Positions 16,239 to 17,601 of a stretch of 17,601 nt of DNA are shown here, piece by piece. The notes beneath the pieces were generated by a model, which worked only from the letters and a program-made list of their open reading frames with translations, searched no databases and was not told where the DNA came from. The position numbers were made by a program, and so were the translations under genes. The stretch lies in contig DSDR01000004.1 in NCBI GenBank assembly GCA_011048645.1, positions 1 to 17,601 of the forward strand, read 5' to 3'. Source of the DNA: Phycisphaerales bacterium. Its GTDB lineage: Bacteria; Planctomycetota; Phycisphaerae; Sedimentisphaerales; Anaerohalosphaeraceae. Numbering within the stretch: the first letter of the stretch is position 1; every line of letters starts with the position of its first letter.

Positions 16239-16266
16239 CGCATTCACCTAACCGTCTGTGAATGCG
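16239..16266. repeat. Perfect 9-bp inverted repeat CGCATTCAC-N10-GTGAATGCG
   Basis: Arms at 16239-16247 and 16258-16266 with a 10-nt centre. It lies inside the predicted transcribed leader of the PEP-CTERM gene. It could act as a regulator binding site or an RNA stem-loop. Confidence 0.5.
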
Positions 16267-16269
16267 ACA

Positions 16270-16314
16270 GACTTTTCCACGTGGTAGCATTTGAACGCTT
16301 TTTTCGGAAAAGTC
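16270..16314. repeat. Perfect 9-bp inverted repeat GACTTTTCC-N27-GGAAAAGTC around the promoter
   Basis: Arms at 16270-16278 and 16306-16314. The right arm overlaps the candidate -35 box and the left arm lies just after the predicted start, so a dimeric regulator bound to both would enclose the -10. An 8-bp palindrome CCACGTGG (16277-16284) overlaps the left arm at the predicted start. Confidence 0.45.
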
Positions 16315-16316
16315 AA
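16289..16316 (-). promoter_or_regulatory. Candidate promoter of the PEP-CTERM gene
   Basis: Minus strand TTGACT (5/6) - 16 nt - TCAAAT (4/6), start near 16282, giving a leader of about 110 nt that includes both stem-loops and the leader ORF. Confidence 0.4.
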
Positions 16317-16361
16317 TAAAAAAATGAAAAGCAAATGGGTTTTCCGCAAAATTATCGGACT

Positions 16362-16394
16362 AAAAAACACCGGAATGACTTTGGGTCCCCAAAG
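16362..16394 (-). terminator. Candidate terminator after the uracil-DNA glycosylase gene
   Basis: On the minus strand, 13 nt after the stop, CTTTGGG-GA-CCCAAAG (16394-16379) is a 7-bp dyad (6 bp with a 4-nt loop in practice). A T6 run follows at 16367-16362, but 11 nt after the stem, a longer gap than in a classic intrinsic terminator. Confidence 0.4.
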
Positions 16395-16406
16395 CAACAG
16401 CAACCA

Positions 16407-17198
16407 TCAGGGCTTTGCCGATTTCAATCCCAATTCCTGCATCACTTTCTGCATATCCTCCCAGACCCGCCGTCGCGTCTCAAGCGTATAATTGCGCAAC
16501 AGGTAAGACGGATGATAAGTCGGCATAAGTTTCGCCGGCGGCACGTCTTGTGAAAAACGGTATTCAAAAAATCGGCCCCGCAGCTTGCCGATCACCTCAT
16601 CGGTTTGCAGCAGCGTCCGCGCCGCGTGGGCGCCCAGCGCCACAATCATCTGCGGCCCAATCAGTTCAAGCTGGCGTTTCAGATAGGGCATACATTGAAT
16701 AATCTCATCCGGTCGGGGGTCGCGATTGCCCGGCGGACGGCATTTGACCACATTGCAGATAAACACATCCTCCCGCTTAAGCCCCATCGCCCCGATGATT
16801 TCGGTCAGTTTTTTGCCCGCCCTGCCGACAAAGGCCAGGCCCTGGGCATCCTCATCCTCGCCCGGCCCCTCGCCGACAAATACCAGCCGAGCCTTCGGAT
16901 GGCCCTGGCCCGGCACGGCATGGGTGCGGGTCTGGGCAAGCCCGCACAATCGGCACTGCCGCACCGCCGCGGCGATGTCCTCAAGCGTCTCAACGTGTGC
17001 CAGCGGCTGTGCATCCGCGTCATTGCTGAAAATCGTGTCCTGATGTTCGGCGGTATCGTTCATTATCTCGCTGTCCGTAGATAGCGGCATCGTTGAAGCA
17101 GTCGGATCCGACCGTTTGCCGCGAATCGAAAAATCGCCGGTAAAGAACGAATCCAGCTCCAGATGCCGAGCCAACATGTGTTTCATATCCGTACGCAT
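16407..17198 (-). CDS. Family 4 uracil-DNA glycosylase (Fe-S)
   Basis: 263 residues. It removes uracil from DNA in base-excision repair. The family 4 signs are the active-site motif GEGPGEDED (109-117) with FVGRAG following (123-128), the second motif around H229 (PTYHPSYLL), and four cysteines for the [4Fe-4S] cluster: C82, C85, C153 and C169. The first ~75 residues precede the conserved domain and are low in recognisable structure apart from a short helix-like start (MLARHLELD). The start is uncertain: ATG 17198, 17186 and 17177 are in frame and none has a strong Shine-Dalgarno sequence; TTGTCC-N17-TAAGAT near 17208-17236 would favour one of the later ones. Separate from the upstream dus gene by 105 nt. 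Confidence 0.93.
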   Translation of the reverse strand: MRTDMKHMLARHLELDSFFTGDFSIRGKRSDPTASTMPLSTDSEIMNDTAEHQDTIFSNDADAQPLAHVETLEDIAAAVRQCRLCGLAQTRTHAVPGQGHPKARLVFVGEGPGEDEDAQGLAFVGRAGKKLTEIIGAMGLKREDVFICNVVKCRPPGNRDPRPDEIIQCMPYLKRQLELIGPQMIVALGAHAARTLLQTDEVIGKLRGRFFEYRFSQDVPPAKLMPTYHPSYLLRNYTLETRRRVWEDMQKVMQELGLKSAKP

Positions 17199-17215
17199 AA
17201 CACCGCGATCTTATG

Positions 17216-17236
17216 AAAAATTGCCCAAAGGGACAA
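17216..17236 (-). terminator. Candidate intrinsic terminator after the dus gene
   Basis: Minus strand TTG(T)CCC-TTT-GGGCAA followed directly by T5: a 6-bp stem with one bulged T, 68 nt after the dus stop. The same bases could also be read as a weak -35 for the next gene. Confidence 0.4.
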
Positions 17237-17303
17237 CTAAAAATTTTCTCGAAGACTGTCTTTACGGACGACAATAGGATGAGTCCATCGACAGGGCAAT
17301 GGG

Positions 17304-17601
17304 TCATCCCTTGTAATGCGCTTGAATAGCGGCAAAAAGCTCTTCCGGGCTGCGGGCGGCCAGAAGGGCCAGCATCACCGCCTTGCGTTCCGGATGGCGC
17401 TTGGCATAGCCCGGGACAAACTTCCGAAAGAACGACACCGCCCTTGCGCCCGGCCGCGATTGGCGGATCAATTCAAAATGCTCCAGCATCACGCGCCGCT
17501 GCTCAGCCAAAGGCGGCCCGACCGGTGTGGGCCGGCCCTGCCGGCGGGCCAGCAGTTCGCTGAAGATCCACGGATTGCCGATGGCCCCGCGGGCAATGAG
17601 G
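17304..17601 (-). CDS. tRNA-dihydrouridine synthase, DusB-like (partial, N-terminus outside window)
   Basis: The last 98 residues are visible; the gene continues past the right edge. It starts in the window with LIARGAIGNPWIF, the FMN-phosphate-binding end of the Dus TIM barrel (the 'RGA.GNPWIF' motif). The following C-terminal helical domain (FRKFVPGYAKRHPER and onwards) is like that of bacterial DusB proteins. The enzyme reduces uridines in the tRNA D-loop with NADPH and FMN. The paralogue type is inferred because the catalytic cysteine region is missing. Confidence 0.88.
   Translation of the reverse strand, partial: LIARGAIGNPWIFSELLARRQGRPTPVGPPLAEQRRVMLEHFELIRQSRPGARAVSFFRKFVPGYAKRHPERKAVMLALLAARSPEELFAAIQAHYKG

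Overview
The window looks like chromosomal DNA of an anaerobic planctomycete, most likely of the Phycisphaerae/Sedimentisphaerales type. The evidence is a PEP-CTERM protein, two secreted proteins ending in dockerin-like modules of the 'D.NCDG.VDL.DFA.LAEEWL' kind common in that group, and oxygen-sensitive Fe-S enzymes (a 2-oxoacid:ferredoxin oxidoreductase and a double acyl-CoA dehydratase activase). The taxonomic placement is inference.

Layout. 1-2015 (minus): a large fused protein with two consecutive BadF/HgdC-type activase domains, cut by the left window edge. 2357-3622 (minus): clpX, with a candidate extended -10 promoter. 3918-6827 (plus): a 969-residue secreted GH76 enzyme carrying ricin-like, Ig-like, beta/gamma-crystallin, LamG-like and dockerin-like modules. 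6836-10120 (minus): an operon for a four-subunit 2-oxoacid:ferredoxin oxidoreductase (ferredoxin, VorB-like alpha, TPP beta, gamma), with an ExbD/TolR-like gene at its end and a good sigma70-type promoter. 10442-11323 (plus): a small secreted dockerin-like protein of unknown function behind a near-consensus promoter and a long AT-rich leader. 11360-12217 (minus): a secreted GH16 enzyme. 12435-13418 (plus): a Tat-exported aldo/keto reductase, probably a lipoprotein. 13444-15267 (minus): a secreted tandem GH43 enzyme. 15574-16173 (minus): a PEP-CTERM protein with an unusually dyad-rich upstream region and a possible 8-codon leader ORF. 16407-17198 (minus): a family 4 uracil-DNA glycosylase. 17304-17601 (minus): the C-terminal end of a tRNA-dihydrouridine synthase.

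How it fits together. 3918-15267 reads as a loose glycan-degradation neighbourhood (GH76, an unknown dockerin-like protein, GH16, aldo/keto reductase, GH43-GH43) in separate and often divergent transcription units, not one operon. No SusC/SusD pair or sugar transporter is visible. The ferredoxin oxidoreductase operon in the middle would feed reduced ferredoxin and acyl-CoA into fermentative metabolism and is probably independent. The flanks (clpX, UDG, dus) are housekeeping genes. I see no tRNA, rRNA, CRISPR array, insertion sequence or phage gene. The most unusual non-coding signal is the 150-bp region upstream of the PEP-CTERM gene.
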